A stretch of 64,000 bases of DNA from Micromonospora sp. NBC_01740 (GCF_035920365.1 NZ_CP109150.1:496001-560000); one strand, 5' to 3'; shown: positions 8,774 through 19,027, counted from the stretch's first letter. The notes: generated from the letters alone by a model not told the origin. Program-made: numbers and translations.

Positions 8774-10303
8774 ATGAGCAACAGCTGGGTGCTGCCCGAC
8801 GAGGTGCTCCGGGACGCGCCGGCGTACACGCCACGCCCCGGCGAGCTGGCTGACCTGGAGCTGCTGCTGATCGGGGCGTACGCCCCGCTGGCCGGCTTCA
8901 TGACCCGCGCCGACCTGGTCTCGGTGAGTCGGCGGGGCCGGCTCGCCGACGGCTCACCGTGGCCGGTGCCGGTGACCCTCCAGGTGCCGACGGCGCTCGC
9001 CCAGGGTCTCGACCCGCGCGACGAGGCACGCCGCACCCTGGTGCTCACCGACGGGGAGGGCGCGCCGGTCGCGGCGCTGGACGTCGCCGACGCGTGGCAG
9101 GTCCGCGACGGGGTGGCCGGCGTCGGGGGCACGGTCCGCCGGCTCGGCGACGGCGGTCACGGCCCCTTCCAGCGGCTGCGCCGCACCCCCGAGGAGGTAC
9201 GTCCGCTGCTGCCGTCCGGTCGGGTGCTCGGGGTGATCGCCGACCGCCCGCTGCACCGGCCGCAGCTCGCCCAGATCGCCCACGCGGTCCGCACGCTCGG
9301 CGCCCACCTGCTGGTGATGATCCCGGTCGGCGAGGACGGCCTCGGCGGGTTGCCGCCGGAGTCGCTCGTACGCAGCGTCTTCGCCGCCCGCGACCGGATG
9401 CCGCCGGCCACGCTCGTCGCCGTCCCGTTGTCCCGCCGGCGCGACGAGATCAGCGACGCGCTGCTGCGGGCCCGGGTGTCGGCGGCGTACGGCGTCACGC
9501 ACCTGCTCTCCACCGGCGAGATGCTCTCCGGCGCCGGCCTGCGGGTGCTGGTGCCGCGCGAGCTGGCCTACGACAACCGCGACGGGCAGTGGCGCTGGCG
9601 GGAGGACATCCCGCCCCGCAACCGACGCCTGGCGCTGACCCAGCCGGAGATCGACGACCTGCTGGACCGGGGTTTCCCGCTCCCCGAGTGGCACACCCCG
9701 CCCGCGGTGGCGAAGGAGCTGGCCCGGGCCCGGCCGCCGCGGCGGCACCGGGGCCTGGTCGTCTTCCTGACCGGGCTCTCGGGCTCCGGCAAGTCGACGA
9801 TCGCCCGGGGCCTGGCCGACGTGCTGCGCGAGCAGGGCGACCGGAGCATCACGCTGCTCGACGGCGACGTGGTGCGCCGCGAGCTCTCCGCCGGGCTGGG
9901 CTTCAGCAAGGCCGACCGGGACCTCAACGTGCGCCGGATCGGCTGGGTGGCGGCGGAGATCGCCCGGCACCACGGCGTCGGCATCTGCTGCCCGATCGCC
10001 CCGTACGCCCAGGCCCGCGCGACCGCCCGGGAGATGGCGCTGGCCGCCGGTGCGGGCTTCGTGCTGGTGCACGTGGCGACCCCGCTGGAGGTCTGCGAGC
10101 AGCGCGACCGCAAGGGCCTCTACGCCCGGGCCCGGGCCGGCCTGCTCACCGGGATGACCGGCATCGACGACCCCTACGAGGAGCCGACCGACGCGGACCT
10201 GGTGGTCGACACCAGCGACATGACGATCGACGAGGCGGTCGAGGCCGTCCTGCACCACCTGAACGAGACGGGTTGGGTCGAACCCCGGCTCCAGTCCATC
10301 TGA
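8774..10303 (+). CDS. cysC: Adenylyl-sulfate kinase fused to a degenerate ATP-sulfurylase domain
   Basis: This 509-residue cytoplasmic protein has two domains. Residues about 1-315 have the fold order of ATP sulfurylase (PUA-like part, then catalytic-type domain). Residues about 325-505 are APS kinase, which phosphorylates adenylyl sulfate to PAPS: Walker A GLSGSGKST, LDGDVVRRELSAGLGFS, DRDLNVRRIG, IAPYAQAR and KGLYARARAG followed by TGIDDPYEEP. The ATP-sulfurylase sites are lost: the QxRNxxHxxH stretch reads IADRPLHRPQ and the GRDHAG loop reads LSTGEML. I therefore infer that only the kinase half is active. No cysN/cysD neighbours are present. The start is ATG 8774, just after GGGGGA; an in-frame GTG at 8744 is possible. 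The preferred Ser of the kinase SPY motif is Ala here. Confidence 0.87.
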   Translation: MSNSWVLPDEVLRDAPAYTPRPGELADLELLLIGAYAPLAGFMTRADLVSVSRRGRLADGSPWPVPVTLQVPTALAQGLDPRDEARRTLVLTDGEGAPVAALDVADAWQVRDGVAGVGGTVRRLGDGGHGPFQRLRRTPEEVRPLLPSGRVLGVIADRPLHRPQLAQIAHAVRTLGAHLLVMIPVGEDGLGGLPPESLVRSVFAARDRMPPATLVAVPLSRRRDEISDALLRARVSAAYGVTHLLSTGEMLSGAGLRVLVPRELAYDNRDGQWRWREDIPPRNRRLALTQPEIDDLLDRGFPLPEWHTPPAVAKELARARPPRRHRGLVVFLTGLSGSGKSTIARGLADVLREQGDRSITLLDGDVVRRELSAGLGFSKADRDLNVRRIGWVAAEIARHHGVGICCPIAPYAQARATAREMALAAGAGFVLVHVATPLEVCEQRDRKGLYARARAGLLTGMTGIDDPYEEPTDADLVVDTSDMTIDEAVEAVLHHLNETGWVEPRLQSI

Positions 10304-10343
10304 TCGGCCCTCCGCCTACCGGTGGTCTCCCCTTCGCGCTAGT

Positions 10344-10369
10344 GTTCACCTTTGTTCGAACACGTTCGA
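10344..10369. promoter_or_regulatory. Candidate DeoR-type operator: three direct repeats at 10-bp spacing
   Basis: GTTCAC at 10344, GTTCGA at 10354 and GTTCGA at 10364 are spaced exactly 10 bp, one helical turn, 40-65 bp before the DeoR-family regulator gene. DeoR-family proteins commonly bind short direct repeats with such spacing. The middle copy also forms the palindrome GTTCGAAC. Autoregulation of the regulator-galT operon is inferred. Confidence 0.5.
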
Positions 10370-10407
10370 CCGCGTGAGGGCGCGCGGCTGGCACGGAGGT
10401 ACGGCTG

Positions 10408-11228
10408 ATGCTCGCTCAGCAACGGCAGGCGGCCATCCTGGACCGGGTCCGCGCCACCGGCGGCGTACGGGTCACCGAGCTGGCCGCCGAGTACGGCGTC
10501 TCGGACATGACCATCCGGCGCGACCTGGAGGCGCTGCACGAGCGCGGCCTGCTGGCCAAGGTGCACGGCGGCGCCACGGTGGCCGGCCCTGGCTCGACCG
10601 ACGAACCGGGCTTCCGGGCCAAGTCGGTGCGGCAACTGGCCGAGAAGGCGGCCATCGCCGGCCGCGCCGCCGAGCTGGTCCGCCCCGGGGCGGCGGTCGC
10701 CCTCTCCGCCGGCACCACCACCGCCGAGCTGGCCCGTCGACTGGTCGACGTGCCGGGCCTGACCGTCGTCACCAACTCGCTGCCGGTGGCCGAGATCCTG
10801 CACGCCGGCGGCCGGTCCGACCAGACCGTGGTGCTCACCGGCGGGGTGCGTACGCCGTCGGACGCGCTGGTCGGGCCGCTGGCCGTCGCCGCCATCCGGT
10901 CGCTGCACCTGGACCTGCTCTTCCTCGGCGTGCACGGGATCACCGAGCGGGCGGGGTTCACCACCCCGAACCTGATGGAGGCGGAGACCGACCGCGCCCT
11001 GGTGGCCGCCGCCGACCGACTGGTCGTGCTCGCCGACCACACCAAGTGGGGCACCGTCGGCATCTCCTCGATCGTTGAGCTTTCCGCCGCCCACGTGCTG
11101 GTCACCGACGACCGGCTGTCCCCCGACGCGCGGCGGGCGCTCGACGACCGGGTGGGCGAACTGGTGGTCGTGCCCCCCGCCACGGGCGCGGGACGGACGG
11201 CCACGACGACAGATGAGGGGATGGCGAG

Positions 11229-11232
<4 letters not shown>
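10408..11232 (+). CDS. DeoR-family transcriptional regulator
   Basis: This 274-residue repressor has an N-terminal winged helix-turn-helix (residues about 3-58: QQRQAAILDRV, VTELAAEYGVSDMTIRRDLE, then GLLAKVHGGA). The C-terminal sugar-phosphate sensor domain has the DeoR-type loops ALSAGTTTAELA, TVVTNSLP and FLGVHGI. It probably senses a phosphorylated sugar and controls its own operon, which continues into galT with a 4-bp overlap (GTGA). Galactose metabolism is therefore the likely target, by context only. A ribosome site (GGAGG at 10396-10400) precedes ATG 10408. Confidence 0.9.
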
Positions 11233-12305
<1,073 letters not shown>

Positions 12306-12395
12306 GCCCCGGCACCGCGCCCGATGGGGCGCGCAGTGACGGGGTGGGCCGGCGCGCAGTGAGAGGGTGGGCCGGTGGCGGGGTGGAGACAGGGC

Positions 12396-12423
12396 GCGGG
12401 GGGCCCGGGACAGGGCCCCCCGC
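12396..12423. terminator. GC hairpin downstream of galT
   Basis: Perfect 11-bp stem GCGGGGGGCCC (12396-12406) with its complement at 12413-12423 and a 6-base loop. There is no T-tract, as is usual in this GC range. Confidence 0.55.
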
Positions 12424-12639
12424 AGGGAAGGGACGGCTGGCTGTGCGCGACAGCCGGGAAGGCTGGCTGATCGGCACGCTTGCCGCGAGGCGACCGCGGT
12501 CAACCTTCCTGGACGCGACTGGCATCTCGTCCACCCAGGTCAACGAGGCGCGCCGACGTAGGTGACGCCGAACGGCGCGTCACCCGCCGACACGCCGCAA
12601 GCCGATCCGCGGGCGTCGCCGGATCCGGGCGAGCCGAGT

Positions 12640-12689
12640 AGATCTTGGCAGGAATGGGCCCCTGGAGGGGCCGTTTCTCACCAAGATCT
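12640..12689. repeat. GATC-containing intergenic palindrome, copy 1
   Basis: Arms AGATCTTGG (12640-12648) and CCAAGATCT (12681-12689) enclose an inner perfect stem GGCCCCT/AGGGGCC around GG. The whole 50-bp element is an imperfect palindrome. It resembles intergenic palindromes that I remember as frequent in Micromonospora genomes. Confidence 0.65.
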
Positions 12690-12724
12690 CAGGCGCTCGC
12701 CTGGCGACCACCGCCCGAGACCAC

Positions 12725-12754
12725 GGAGCCCGCCGGCGGGTGCCGGCGGGCTCC
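12725..12754 (-). terminator. Terminator of icd
   Basis: Perfect 13-bp stem GGAGCCCGCCGGC (12725-12737) with its complement at 12742-12754 and loop GGGT, lying 52 bp beyond the icd stop. Confidence 0.7.
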
Positions 12755-12805
12755 TGGTGATGCGGCGGCAGCACCGTCAGGTGCCGCCGGATGGCGCGGA
12801 GAGGA

Positions 12806-14023
12806 TCAGGCGGAGAGCTTGCGCGCCAGGTTCTCGTCGAGCGCGTTCATGAACTCGTCGGTGGTCAGCCACGGGGCGTCCCGCGAGATGAGCAGCGAGA
12901 GGTCCTTGGTCATCTGGCCGCCCTCGACGGTGTCGACGATGACCTGCTCCAGGGTGTTGGCGAACTCGGTGACCGCCGGGGTGCCGTCCAGCTTGCCCCG
13001 GTGGGCCAGGCCCCGGGTCCAGGCGTAGATCGACGCGATCGGGTTGGTCGAGGTCTTCTCGCCCTTCTGCCACTGCCGGTAGTGCCGGGTGACCGTGCCG
13101 TGCGCGGCCTCGGCCTCGACCGTACGGCCGTCCGGGGAGAGCAGCACCGAGGTCATCAGGCCCAGCGAGCCGAAGCCCTGCGCGACGGTGTCGGACTGCA
13201 CGTCACCGTCGTAGTTCTTGCAGGCCCAGACGTAGCCGCCCTCCCACTTGAGCGCGGCGGCGACCATGTCGTCGATGAGCCGGTGCTCGTAGGTGATGCC
13301 GGCGGCGTCGAACTCGGCCTTGAACTCGTTCTCGAACACCTCGGCGAAGATGTCCTTGAACCGGCCGTCGTACGCCTTGAGGATGGTGTTCTTGGTGGAC
13401 AGGTAGACCGGGTAGTTGCGGTCCAGGCCGTACCGGAACGAGGCGCGGGCGAAGTCCCGGATCGACTCGTCGTAGTTGTACATGCCCATGGCGATGCCGC
13501 CGCCGGGGAAGTTGGCGACCTCCATCTCCATCGGGGCGCCGCCGTCGGCCGGGGTGTAGGTGACGGTCACCTTGCCCGGGCCCGGGACGACGAAGTCGGT
13601 GGCCTTGTACTGGTCACCGTGGGCGTGCCGGCCGATGATGATCGGCTTGGTCCAGCCGGGGACCAGCCGCGGCACGTTGGACATGATGATCGGCTCGCGG
13701 AAGACGACGCCGCCGAGGATGTTGCGGATCGTGCCGTTCGGCGACCGCCACATCTTCTTCAGGCCGAACTCCTCCACCCGGGCCTCGTCCGGGGTGATGG
13801 TCGCGCACTTGACGCCGACGCCGTGCTCCTTGATGGCGTTGGCGGCGTCGACGGTGACCTGGTCGTCGGTCTCGTCGCGGTGCTGGATCGACAGGTCGTA
13901 GTAGTGCAGGTCGACGTCGAGGTAGGGCAGGATCAGCTGCTCCCGGATCTGCTTCCAGATGATCCGGGTCATCTCGTCGCCGTCGAGCTCAACGACCGGG
14001 TTGTTTACCTTGATCTTCGCCAT
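12806..14023 (-). CDS. icd: NADP-dependent isocitrate dehydrogenase
   Basis: This TCA-cycle enzyme converts isocitrate to 2-oxoglutarate with NADP. It has 405 residues and is of the homodimeric (eukaryote-like) type rather than the E. coli type. The marks are [14 protein letters not shown] at the N-terminus, [29 protein letters not shown] (substrate loop with Ser-Pro-Asn-Gly-Thr), [28 protein letters not shown] (metal Asp residues) and [12 protein letters not shown]. The ATG start has GGAGAG upstream on the minus strand. It stands alone, facing away from the metallo-hydrolase gene. Confidence 0.96.
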   Translation of the reverse strand: MAKIKVNNPVVELDGDEMTRIIWKQIREQLILPYLDVDLHYYDLSIQHRDETDDQVTVDAANAIKEHGVGVKCATITPDEARVEEFGLKKMWRSPNGTIRNILGGVVFREPIIMSNVPRLVPGWTKPIIIGRHAHGDQYKATDFVVPGPGKVTVTYTPADGGAPMEMEVANFPGGGIAMGMYNYDESIRDFARASFRYGLDRNYPVYLSTKNTILKAYDGRFKDIFAEVFENEFKAEFDAAGITYEHRLIDDMVAAALKWEGGYVWACKNYDGDVQSDTVAQGFGSLGLMTSVLLSPDGRTVEAEAAHGTVTRHYRQWQKGEKTSTNPIASIYAWTRGLAHRGKLDGTPAVTEFANTLEQVIVDTVEGGQMTKDLSLLISRDAPWLTTDEFMNALDENLARKLSA

Positions 14024-14161
14024 CGGCCGGCGCTCCTCTCGGGGGACTCGTGCTCAAGCAGTACGAGCGTACTGGAAACTGATCGGCAGTCCCCAGCCGG
14101 CCTCGGTCGGGCCGGAACAAACGACGTGCACGGCGCACGGGACCGCTGGCATGATCGCCGG

Positions 14162-14968
14162 ATGCCACCGAGCCGCATCCTCGGGTCTATCACGGTCACC
14201 GCACTCACCGACGGCGAGGGACCGTTCTTCCAGCCCCGCGCGGAGGCGTTCCCGGACGCCACGCCGGAGCACTGGCGCGCGGCCGACCTGCGGGACCCGG
14301 CCACGGTGACCGCCGACGGACGGTGGTGGCTGCCGTTCCGCAGCTTCGCCATCCGCGCCGGCGACGGGCCGGTGACCCTGGTCGACGCGGGGATCGGCCC
14401 GGCCGGCTCGCCCGCCGCGAGCTGGGCGCCGGTGCCCGGCCGGCTGCCGGCCGAACTCGCCGCCGCCGGCATCGACCCGGCCGACGTACGCACGGTGGTG
14501 CTCACCCACCTGCACAGCGACCACGTCGGCTGGGCGGTCACCGGCTCGCCGGGGACGCCGTACTTCCCGAACGCCGACTACGTGCTCCAGCGGGCCGAGC
14601 TGGCCGCCGTGGGGCAGCTCGCCCCGGGGCTGTCGGCCGGCCTGGTCGCGCCGTTGCGCGCCGCCGGCCAGCTCCGGGTGGTCGACGGCGAGGAGAGGCT
14701 GGATCCGACGGTACGGCTGCTGCCGACCCCGGGGCACACGCCCGGGCACCAGTCGGTGCTGCTGGAGGTGGGCGACGAGCGGCTGCTGCTCACCGGCGAC
14801 CTGCTGGTGCACGCCGTGCAACTGGTCGACCCCGAGCTGGCGTACGCCCACGAGGAGGACGCCCCCGCGGCGCGTGCCTCGCGGGTGGGGCTGCTGCGCG
14901 ACCTGGCCGCGCGCGGGCCCACGGTGCTCGCCACCCCGCACCTGGGCGAGGCGTTCATGATGCTGTAG
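14162..14968 (+). CDS. Metallo-beta-lactamase-fold hydrolase
   Basis: This 268-residue cytoplasmic protein has the MBL metal-binding set: HLHSDHVGW (HxHxDH), TPGHTPGHQS (third His), LLLTGDLLVH (bridging Asp) and a final His in ATPHLGEAF. The substrate is unknown; the group includes lactonases and other hydrolases related to N-acyl homoserine lactonase. The start ATG 14162 begins MPPSRILGS; the frame is open far upstream but only as a shadow of icd. It is divergent from icd and convergent with mdh. Confidence 0.85.
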   Translation: MPPSRILGSITVTALTDGEGPFFQPRAEAFPDATPEHWRAADLRDPATVTADGRWWLPFRSFAIRAGDGPVTLVDAGIGPAGSPAASWAPVPGRLPAELAAAGIDPADVRTVVLTHLHSDHVGWAVTGSPGTPYFPNADYVLQRAELAAVGQLAPGLSAGLVAPLRAAGQLRVVDGEERLDPTVRLLPTPGHTPGHQSVLLEVGDERLLLTGDLLVHAVQLVDPELAYAHEEDAPAARASRVGLLRDLAARGPTVLATPHLGEAFMML

Positions 14969-14980
14969 GGCGGTACGACG

Positions 14981-15016
14981 AGGGGGCACGCCGGCGGACC
15001 GGCGTGCCCCCTCGAC
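14981..15016. terminator. Bidirectional terminator between the MBL hydrolase gene and mdh
   Basis: Perfect 16-bp stem (CGAGGGGGCACGCCGG at 14981-14996, complement 15001-15016) with loop CGGA between convergent genes. Confidence 0.85.
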
Positions 15017-15026
15017 GGGTGGTGGG

Positions 15027-15977
15027 TCACATGGAGGCGACGTCGCCCTGCTTGGCGCGGACGGCCTCGGCGGCCTCCTTCAGGCTGGCCAGCTCGTCGG
15101 CGTCCAGGTCCGTCTCGACGACCCGCTTGACGCCCTCGGCGCCGATCGCGGCCTCGACACCCAGGTAGACGCCGGAGATGCCGTACTCGCCGTCGACCCA
15201 GGCGCAGACCGGCATGACCTCGCCCGAGTCCTCCGCGACGGCCTTGGCCATCCGCGCGGCGGCGGCCGACGGCGCGTAGTACGCCGAACCGGTCTTGAGC
15301 AGCGCGACCACCTCGGCGCCGCCGTTGCGGGTCTTGACGACCAGCTCCTCGATCTGCTCGGCCGGCATCGCCTCACGCAGCGGCTTGCCGTCGACCGTGC
15401 TCTGCGACGGCACCGGCACCATCGTGTCGCCGTGCGAGCCGAGGGTCAGCGTCTTCACCGACTTCACCGGTACGCCCAGCGCCTCGGCCACGAAGTTGGT
15501 GAACCGGGCGGTGTCCAGCATGCCGGCCTGGCCGAGGACCCGGTTCTTCGGGAACTGGGTGGCGAGCTGGGCCAGCGCGGTCATCTCGTCGAGCGGGTTG
15601 GACACGACGATGACGACGGCGTTCGGGGCGTACTTGGCGACGTTCTCGGAGACCTGGCGGACGATCTTCGCGTTCGTCTCGAGCAGGTCCATGCGGCTCA
15701 TGCCCGGCTTGCGCGGCAGGCCGGCGGTGATCACGACGACGTCCGAGCCCTCGATCGCCTCGTAGCCCTCGCCGTTCGGACCGGTGGTCGCGCCGATCAC
15801 CTTGGTCTCGAAGCCCTCGACGGCGCGCGACTGGTTGAGGTCCAGGGCGAGACCTGCGGGCTTGCCCTCCACGATGTCGGTGATCACGACGGTGTCGAAG
15901 ACGTCGTACTCGGCCAGGCGCTGTGCGGTGGTGGAGCCGTAGAAGCCGGCCCCGACGACAGTGACCTTCTTACCCAT
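15027..15977 (-). CDS. mdh: Malate dehydrogenase (lactate-dehydrogenase-like type)
   Basis: This TCA-cycle enzyme oxidises malate to oxaloacetate with NAD; it has 316 residues. It has the dinucleotide site VTVVGAGFYGSTTAQRLAE, the adenine-binding Asp in VITDIVEGKPAG, the mobile loop AGLPRKPGMSRMDLL (Arg residues select dicarboxylates), VVSNPLDEMT and the catalytic His in LTLGSHGDTMVP. Arg rather than Gln in the active loop supports malate over lactate. The start is supported by GGGAGTGGG about 6 bases upstream. It is followed at 140 bp upstream by folD on the same strand. Confidence 0.95.
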   Translation of the reverse strand: MGKKVTVVGAGFYGSTTAQRLAEYDVFDTVVITDIVEGKPAGLALDLNQSRAVEGFETKVIGATTGPNGEGYEAIEGSDVVVITAGLPRKPGMSRMDLLETNAKIVRQVSENVAKYAPNAVVIVVSNPLDEMTALAQLATQFPKNRVLGQAGMLDTARFTNFVAEALGVPVKSVKTLTLGSHGDTMVPVPSQSTVDGKPLREAMPAEQIEELVVKTRNGGAEVVALLKTGSAYYAPSAAAARMAKAVAEDSGEVMPVCAWVDGEYGISGVYLGVEAAIGAEGVKRVVETDLDADELASLKEAAEAVRAKQGDVASM

Positions 15978-16117
15978 GGTCGTCCCACTCCCTGCTACCA
16001 GTCGGTTTTCCGGACCGTATCAGTCATCCTGGCACCGATCAGGTCAGGGGAGGCGACCATCGCCGGGATGGGGCGAACGTCACGGCCGTCCGGCTCCGGG
16101 CGGGGCCCGGCGGGCGC

Positions 16118-16978
16118 TCAGTCGCGCTCGGCGCGCTCCACGACGTTGGTCAGCAGCATCGCGCGGGTCATCGGGCCGACGCCGCCCGGCATGGGCACCA
16201 GCTTGCCGGCCACCTCCGCCGCGTCACCGGCGACGTCGCCGGTGTAGCGGCCCTTGCCGTCCGGGCCGATGACCCGGGTGATGCCGACGTCGACCACGAC
16301 CGCGCCCGGCGTGAGCATGTCGGCGGTGAGCAGGCCCGGTACGCCGGCGGCCACGATGACGATGTCGGCGGCCCGGGTGTGCGAGGCCAGGTCGAGGGTG
16401 CCGGTGTGGCAGAGGGTCACGGTGGCGTTCTCGCTGCGGCGGGTGAGCAGCAGGCCGAGCGGGCGGCCGACGGTGTTGCCGCGGCCGACCACGGCGACAT
16501 TGGCGCCGCGCAGCGGCACGTCGTGCCGGCGGAGCAGCTCGACGATGCCGCGCGGGGTGCAGGGCAGCGGGGCGTCGTAGCCCAGGACGAGCCGGCCGAG
16601 GTTGACCGGGTGCAGGCCGTCGGCGTCCTTGTCGGGGTCGATCAGTTCCAGCACCCGCTGGGTGTCGAGGTGGCCCGGCAGCGGCAGCTGGACGATGTAG
16701 CCGTGGCAGGCCGGGTCGGCGTTCAGCTCGGCGAGCACGGCGTCGACCTGCGCCTGGGTCGCGTCGGCCGGCAGCTCGCGGCGGATCGAGGCGACCCCCA
16801 CCTCGGCGCAGTCGCGGTGCTTGCCGTTGACGTACGCCTGGGAGCCGGGGTCCGCACCCACCAGGACGGTGCCGAGCCCGGGGGTGATGCCGCGTTCCGC
16901 CAGTGCCTTGACCCGTGTCCGCAGCTCGTCCTTGATCTCGGCCGCGGTCGCCTTGCCGTCCAGAAGCGTCGCCGTCAC
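16118..16978 (-). CDS. folD: Methylenetetrahydrofolate dehydrogenase / cyclohydrolase
   Basis: This bifunctional one-carbon enzyme interconverts 5,10-methylene-, methenyl- and 10-formyl-tetrahydrofolate; it has 286 residues. It has the signature [22 protein letters not shown] with the catalytic Lys, [21 protein letters not shown], the NADP-binding stretch [13 protein letters not shown] and [14 protein letters not shown] at the C-terminus. The product 10-formyl-THF feeds PurN and PurH, encoded elsewhere in this window. A cluster of GTCACTC repeats lies 70-100 bp upstream (17048-17080). Confidence 0.96.
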   Translation of the reverse strand: MTATLLDGKATAAEIKDELRTRVKALAERGITPGLGTVLVGADPGSQAYVNGKHRDCAEVGVASIRRELPADATQAQVDAVLAELNADPACHGYIVQLPLPGHLDTQRVLELIDPDKDADGLHPVNLGRLVLGYDAPLPCTPRGIVELLRRHDVPLRGANVAVVGRGNTVGRPLGLLLTRRSENATVTLCHTGTLDLASHTRAADIVIVAAGVPGLLTADMLTPGAVVVDVGITRVIGPDGKGRYTGDVAGDAAEVAGKLVPMPGGVGPMTRAMLLTNVVERAERD

Positions 16979-17047
16979 GCCCAGATCGTCTCACGGTCGG
17001 CGGCCGGCGATCCGACGACCCGCGCCAAGCCCGCAATGTGACCACTA

Positions 17048-17080
17048 AGAGTGACGTGCGGTTAATCACTCTGAGTGACG
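17048..17080. promoter_or_regulatory. GAGTGACG repeat cluster upstream of folD
   Basis: GAGTGACG occurs at 17049-17056 and 17073-17080 (24 bp apart), each followed by YGCGG. AGAGTG at 17048-17053 also forms an inverted repeat with CACTCT at 17067-17072. This looks like a regulator-binding site in a locally AT-richer patch. The regulator is unknown. Confidence 0.35.
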
Positions 17081-17349
17081 CGCGGGCCGGCGACGCCCCG
17101 GCTGGAACCGGACTCCCGGGCGATCGGGGCGACGGACGGGCACGCCCGGACCGGGACGGCGCGAACGGGCGGAGCGGGCGCGACGAGCACCGACCGCGTC
17201 GAGAGTCCGCGCTGCCCAGCGCCGTATTCGCGGCGGCACGGCATTAGCAGACCCGGCCCGCCGCGGCAAGGCCCGGACGGTGACTCCGTTATTCGTTCGT
17301 GACCCGCCCGTTGTCGATCGCCGGCCGACGACCTACCGTTGCCCAACGT

Positions 17350-17390
17350 TGCGCAGCGTAAACCCAGCGCCGGGCCTGACTGCGCAGCGT
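17350..17390 (+). promoter_or_regulatory. Direct repeats TGCGCAGCGT ahead of the binding-protein gene
   Basis: TGCGCAGCGT is present at 17350-17359 and 17381-17390, 31 bp apart (about three helical turns), immediately before a strong ribosome site (GAGGAGATGAGGAGG, 17391-17405). A regulator-binding role is inferred. Confidence 0.35.
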
Positions 17391-17409
17391 GAGGAGATGA
17401 GGAGGCTAC

Positions 17410-19014
17410 ATGCGTGTTCGTAGGCTCGCTGCCTGGACCGCCCTCCCGCTCGCGGTGACCCTGGGCCTGGTGGCCTGCGGCTCGGGCGGCGACGGTGGAT
17501 CCGGCGAGAGCAACCCCGACGCGGCCGTGCGGATCGAGATCGCCGAGCCGCAGCACCTGGTGCCCACCAACACCAACGAGACGAGCGGCTCGCAGGTGCT
17601 CGCCGCCCTGTTCAGCCCGCTGGTCGACTACGACGAGGCCAACAAGCCCCACGAGGTGGCGGCCGAGTCGGTGACGTCCGAGGACAACACGACCTGGACG
17701 GTCAAGCTGAAGGACGGCTACACCTTCCACAACGGCGAGAAGGTCACCGCCGACAACTACGTCGACGCCTGGAACTACGGCGCCTACGCCCCGAACGGCC
17801 AGAACTCCAGCTACTTCTTCGAGAAGATCGCCGGCTACGAGGACATGCAGGGCGAGACCCCGAAGGCCAAGACGCTCAGCGGGCTGAAGAAGGTCGACGA
17901 CCTGACCTTCACCGTGACGCTGTCGGAGCCGTACAGCGAGTTCAAGTCCGTGCTCGGCTACACCGCCTTCTACCCGATGCCGAAGGCCGCGTTCTCCGCG
18001 CCCGGCGTACTGGCCGAGGGCTACGAGCAGGCACCGGTCGGTCAGGGCCCGTTCAAGATGAAGGGCGCCTGGCAGCACGACGCCAAGGTCGAGGTCGAGA
18101 AGTACGACGCCTTCCCCGGCGAGAAGCCGAAGGTGGCCGGCGTCGAGTTCCGGATCTACCAGCAGCCGACCGCCGCGTACGCGGACGTGCTCTCGGACAA
18201 CCTGGACGTCATCAAGACCATCCCGACCGAGAACCTCTCGACGGCCGGCACCGACCTCGGTGACCGGTTCAAGCAGAGCTCCGCCTCGTCGCTCCAGGTG
18301 CTGGCCTTCCCGACGTTTCAGGAGGAGTTCAGCAACCCGGACGTGCGCAAGGCCATCTCGATGGCGATCGACCGGGACGAGATCACCAAGTCGATCTTCA
18401 AGGACTCGCAGCAGCCGGCCCGCTCGTTCGTCTCGCCGGTCGTCGCGGGCTACCGCGACAGCACCATCGGCGAGGCCGGCGAGTTCGACCCGGCCAAGGC
18501 CAAGAGCCTGTACCAGGCCGCGGGCGGCCCGGCGAGGATCGAGCTGTCCTACAACGGCGACGGCGGCCACAAGGACTGGATCGACGCGACCTGCAACCAG
18601 CTCAAGACCAACCTGGGCGTGGACTGCGTGGGCACCGCCGAGCCGAAGTTCGCGGACCTGCTGACCAAGGTGAAGGCCAAGCAGCCGGTCGGCCTGTTCC
18701 GGATGGGCTGGGTCATGGACTACCCGTCCATGGAGAACTACCTGGGCCCGCTGTACAGCAGCAACGGCTCGTCGAACTACTACGGCTACAGCAACCCGGA
18801 GTTCGACAAGCTGCTCGCCGAGGGCGCCAGCGCCGCGAACGAGGACGAGGCGATCAAGAAGTACCAGGCGGCCGAGGACCTGCTGGCGGAGGACCTGCCG
18901 GTGATCCCGCTGCGGTACGGCCAGAACAACTTCGGCCACTCCACCAAGGTGACGAACGTGGAGATGGATCTCTTCGACCGGATCGACCTCGTGAAGATCG
19001 AGGCCGTCAAGTAA
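17410..19014 (+). CDS. Oligopeptide ABC transporter, substrate-binding lipoprotein (operon 1)
   Basis: This family 5 solute-binding protein (DppA/OppA type) captures peptides outside the cell for the transporter encoded downstream; it has 534 residues. The signal sequence ends in the lipobox LVAC with lipidation Cys23. Family features include EPQHLVPTNTNETSG, SEDNTTWTVKLKDGYTFHNG and VRKAISMAIDRDEITKSIF. It starts an operon of five genes. A hairpin at 19028-19062 between it and the first permease gene probably makes the binding protein more abundant than the membrane parts. Dipeptide, oligopeptide and other substrates cannot be told apart from sequence. A close paralogue is encoded at 43163-44806. 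Confidence 0.93.
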   Translation: MRVRRLAAWTALPLAVTLGLVACGSGGDGGSGESNPDAAVRIEIAEPQHLVPTNTNETSGSQVLAALFSPLVDYDEANKPHEVAAESVTSEDNTTWTVKLKDGYTFHNGEKVTADNYVDAWNYGAYAPNGQNSSYFFEKIAGYEDMQGETPKAKTLSGLKKVDDLTFTVTLSEPYSEFKSVLGYTAFYPMPKAAFSAPGVLAEGYEQAPVGQGPFKMKGAWQHDAKVEVEKYDAFPGEKPKVAGVEFRIYQQPTAAYADVLSDNLDVIKTIPTENLSTAGTDLGDRFKQSSASSLQVLAFPTFQEEFSNPDVRKAISMAIDRDEITKSIFKDSQQPARSFVSPVVAGYRDSTIGEAGEFDPAKAKSLYQAAGGPARIELSYNGDGGHKDWIDATCNQLKTNLGVDCVGTAEPKFADLLTKVKAKQPVGLFRMGWVMDYPSMENYLGPLYSSNGSSNYYGYSNPEFDKLLAEGASAANEDEAIKKYQAAEDLLAEDLPVIPLRYGQNNFGHSTKVTNVEMDLFDRIDLVKIEAVK

Positions 19015-19027
19015 CACCACGGCAGGA

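Larger units (their letters stand above)
12306..12805. other. Non-coding spacer between galT and icd
   Basis: About 500 bases with no credible gene. Small open frames here lack ribosome sites and similarity. The spacer holds a hairpin after galT (12396-12423), a GATC-type palindrome (12640-12689) and a terminator for icd (12725-12754). Confidence 0.7.
16979..17409. other. Divergent regulatory spacer between folD and the first peptide-transport operon
   Basis: 430 bases without a credible gene. They hold the GAGTGACG repeats near folD and the TGCGCAGCGT direct repeats near the binding-protein gene, both listed separately. The local A+T content is higher at 17040-17075 and 17285-17365, as expected of promoters. 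Confidence 0.6.

Noticed and set aside
12367..12561. Small gene in the galT-icd spacer
   Set aside because: The 64-codon frame is Arg-rich with no ribosome site and no similarity; the spacer is better explained by hairpins and a palindrome.
12791..14161. Upstream extension of the MBL hydrolase frame across icd
   Set aside because: The first 457 codons are a shadow of icd; similarity begins only at 14162.
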